A stretch of 64,000 nt of DNA from NCBI GenBank assembly GCA_012934845.2, contig WNNJ02001507.1, positions 1 to 64,000 of the forward strand. Direction: 5' to 3'. Both the position numbers and the translations under genes were made by a program. Below the pieces are notes generated by a model, which ran no database searches, was not told where the DNA came from, and saw only the letters and a list, made by a program, of their open reading frames with translations. Positions 62,467 through 64,000 of this stretch are shown here, piece after piece. This stretch comes from Pomphorhynchus laevis. Its lineage: Eukaryota; Acanthocephala; Palaeacanthocephala; Echinorhynchida; Pomphorhynchidae. Positions within the stretch are counted from its first letter, which is position 1. Each line of letters opens with the position of its first letter.

Positions 62467-62555
62467 CGGTTGTCGTAAGATTACCGTAATTTTATCGTAA
62501 GGTTGTCGTGAGTTGTCGTGAGGTTGTCGTAAGGTTGTCATGAGGTTATCGTGAT
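62467..62555. repeat. Short tandem repeat of about 11-12 bp
   Basis: Repeated units of the form aggttgtcgtg/gttgtcgtaag with small variations (about seven units). It lies at the 5' end of the CR1-like element and may be part of its 5' UTR. Confidence 0.7.
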
Positions 62556-62559
62556 TATG

Positions 62560-63460
62560 TTTTGTAAGTAGTGTATATATATTAGATCTCAAACTTGTGT
62601 GTTTAAGGTCTTAAAATTTTTTGTTCCAAAAAATATTTTGATATTTTTAAAGATTAAATAAATATTTTTGGTTTATTAAAAATCAAAAAGTATAAAATCC
62701 ACAGAGTAATGAAGCACTGAAATTATTTATAGTGAACACCAAATATTATATATTTTATTTAAGAAACGTGTTATTTAAGTAAATTCAGCTAATTCATCAT
62801 TAAATACTGTTTTCATCGATTGCGAATTATAATCCGGCTTCCCTTAGACTGTTTCTTGTCGGATCCCAAGTGCAACTCCAAGGTTTATCTCCAAGTGCAT
62901 TCTAAAAAATAATTGATTAATATTAATTGTGATCATTAATTAATAAATAATTAATTAATAATCAATATTATTATGACAAAATTCACAAAATTCAAAAATT
63001 AAGTTTATTCGATAAATTAATCTTTTTAGTAATTAAATATCAAATATAATAATTAATTCAATATATAATTATTTATAAATTATATTATTAATTAATTCAA
63101 TATATTATTAATTATATAAATATTATTAATTGTAAAATTTATTTTCTATTAAATTTGTAAAATGTTAAAAATGAAATTTCGAAAACAGTGAAGATCCGAA
63201 TGATTGTCAGCTAACATAATAGTAATGTAGCTTAGTGATGTTGACTTATATTAGGAAATGCTAACAAAGATTTTCATTTTGAGAACAATCGAATTCGAAA
63301 TAAGTTTAAAATAAACTTTTTAAATTTCAAAATTTTAAAGGATAAACTATTAGGATTTAAGAAAGTGTATATTAATGTCATTGATTTAAATAAAATGTGA
63401 GTAAATGAAATCATATAAATGCTAAACGGAATACATAAATGCTAGAGAAATATATGTCAA
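62560..63460. other. AT-rich spacer
   Basis: Very AT-rich, with runs of attaattaataa words around 62.92-63.13 kb. No feature supported. Confidence 0.5.
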
Positions 63461-63462
63461 AC

Positions 63463-64000
63463 TAACATATCTCCTCCCACTGTATCTCTTGCCTCTTCAA
63501 TCATCCCATAGTCCACAGTCTCACTTTCTTAGGATTCCATTTCGATGATCATCTTTCCCTTAAACACTTCGTCCGTGACAAGGCCGCTCGTCTAACTTAA
63601 TTCTCCGTGACATCCGCCGTATCTGCCCCCTTATCGACTTATGTTCCTGTATGTCTCTTCTTTCATCGTTTCTTTTCCCCAAAATCAATCACTGCCTCAG
63701 CATTTTCGCCAATTCTCCAAAAACCATCATCCTACACCTACAACGCATCATCAACTCCGCCGTTCGAGTGCTCATACGTCTTCGTCGCTTTGATTACACA
63801 TTGACATATCTTGTCAAACTCTCATGGCCTACAATCCACATCCGCATACAACTCCGCCTTCTTCTCCTCACTTTTCGTCTCATCGCTGTCGGCCCCCATC
63901 GTTCATCAACCTTCCTTTCTTAGACGACACTCGCCCCACCTCGCTATCGCTGCGTTCCTGACATACCCTCTTACTCCATGTTCCCAATTACTCCAACAAC
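63463..64000 (+). mobile_element. L2-like element, copy 5 (runs off the window)
   Basis: The plus strand shows the block after motif C: SLTFLGFHFDDHLSLK-type wording, then MSLLSSFLFPKINHCLSIFA, IINSAVRVLIRLRRFDYTLT and LSWPTIHIRIQLRLL. 5'-truncated near 63463; the 3' end lies beyond base 64000. Confidence 0.82.

Larger units (their letters stand above)
57971..62560 (-). mobile_element. CR1-like non-LTR element, near full length
   Basis: The best-preserved member of the family in the window, on the minus strand. 5' UTR with a short tandem repeat (62.56-62.3 kb), ORF1 (62291-60899, split), APE endonuclease (60.87-60.12 kb), RT (59.93-58.06 kb) and 3' UTR ending tatataataataaaa (57982-57971). 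A handful of stops and frameshifts. Confidence 0.88.

Noticed and set aside
1-64000. CRISPR arrays, bacterial operons, ribosome binding sites, rRNA and canonical tRNA genes
   Set aside because: I looked for direct repeats with spacers, operonic gene runs and cloverleaf sequences; only the tRNA-like boxes in the SINE copies were found.

Overview
This window looks like nuclear DNA of an AT-rich animal, probably an invertebrate; the species cannot be named from the sequence. Three observations point this way. The first is a spliced gene for a metazoan SR-related splicing protein (CLASRP). Its introns are GT-AG, apart from one weaker GT donor, and many are only 42-47 bp long. The second is a second spliced gene model that also has a 44-bp intron. 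The third is a dense, nested load of non-LTR retrotransposons with APE-type endonucleases. I saw no bacterial, phage or CRISPR structure. Most open frames are shadows or broken pieces of transposable elements.

Layout. 0.65-12.28 kb (minus): a CLASRP (SWAP2/SFRS16) ortholog assembled here from ten exons. Its large introns hold a decayed hAT transposase (3.2-4.7 kb), an RTE element of the Rex3 type (6.75-10.1 kb) and hammerhead-ribozyme-like motifs. The C-terminal RS part lies off the left edge. 12.8-13.35 kb: a cluster of hammerhead-like motifs. 13.4-15.86 kb: a 143-bp tandem repeat interrupted by a 5'-truncated CR1-like element. 16.56-26.56 kb: a three-level nest. A CR1-like element is split by a Gypsy LTR element with very short LTRs, and that element is itself split by two L2-like elements. 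26.6-30.77 kb: a near full-length, decayed CR1-like element. 31.1-31.33 kb: a 21-bp minisatellite. 31.35-34.5 kb: no recognised gene. 34.55-37.3 kb: L2-like and CR1-like fragments. 39.15-40.85 kb: a retroelement with a YLDD reverse transcriptase and a restriction-like endonuclease-like C-terminus. 42.28-43.09 kb: another L2-like fragment.

43.6-55.95 kb (plus): a second host gene candidate of unknown identity. Two exons at 43.6-44.0 kb have a splice phase that matches a Gln/Asn-rich last exon at 55 kb. The roughly 11-kb gap between them is filled with two inverted I/Jockey-like copies, another CR1-like element, a foldback of tRNA-derived SINE copies between (TA)n tracts, and a second endonuclease-type remnant. 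54.5-56.7 kb holds two strong hairpins, one of them like a microRNA precursor. 57.97-62.56 kb (minus) is a near-complete CR1-like element with ORF1 (PHD finger), APE and RT. A fifth L2-like copy runs off the right edge.

Three repeat families dominate. The L2-like family (five copies) has a purine-poor sense strand, a conserved 3' stem-loop and an A/T-rich tail. The CR1-like family (six copies) has a PHD-finger ORF1, and four copies end in (TAA)n. The I/Jockey-like family (two copies) has a zinc-knuckle ORF1. None of the copies seen here is intact.
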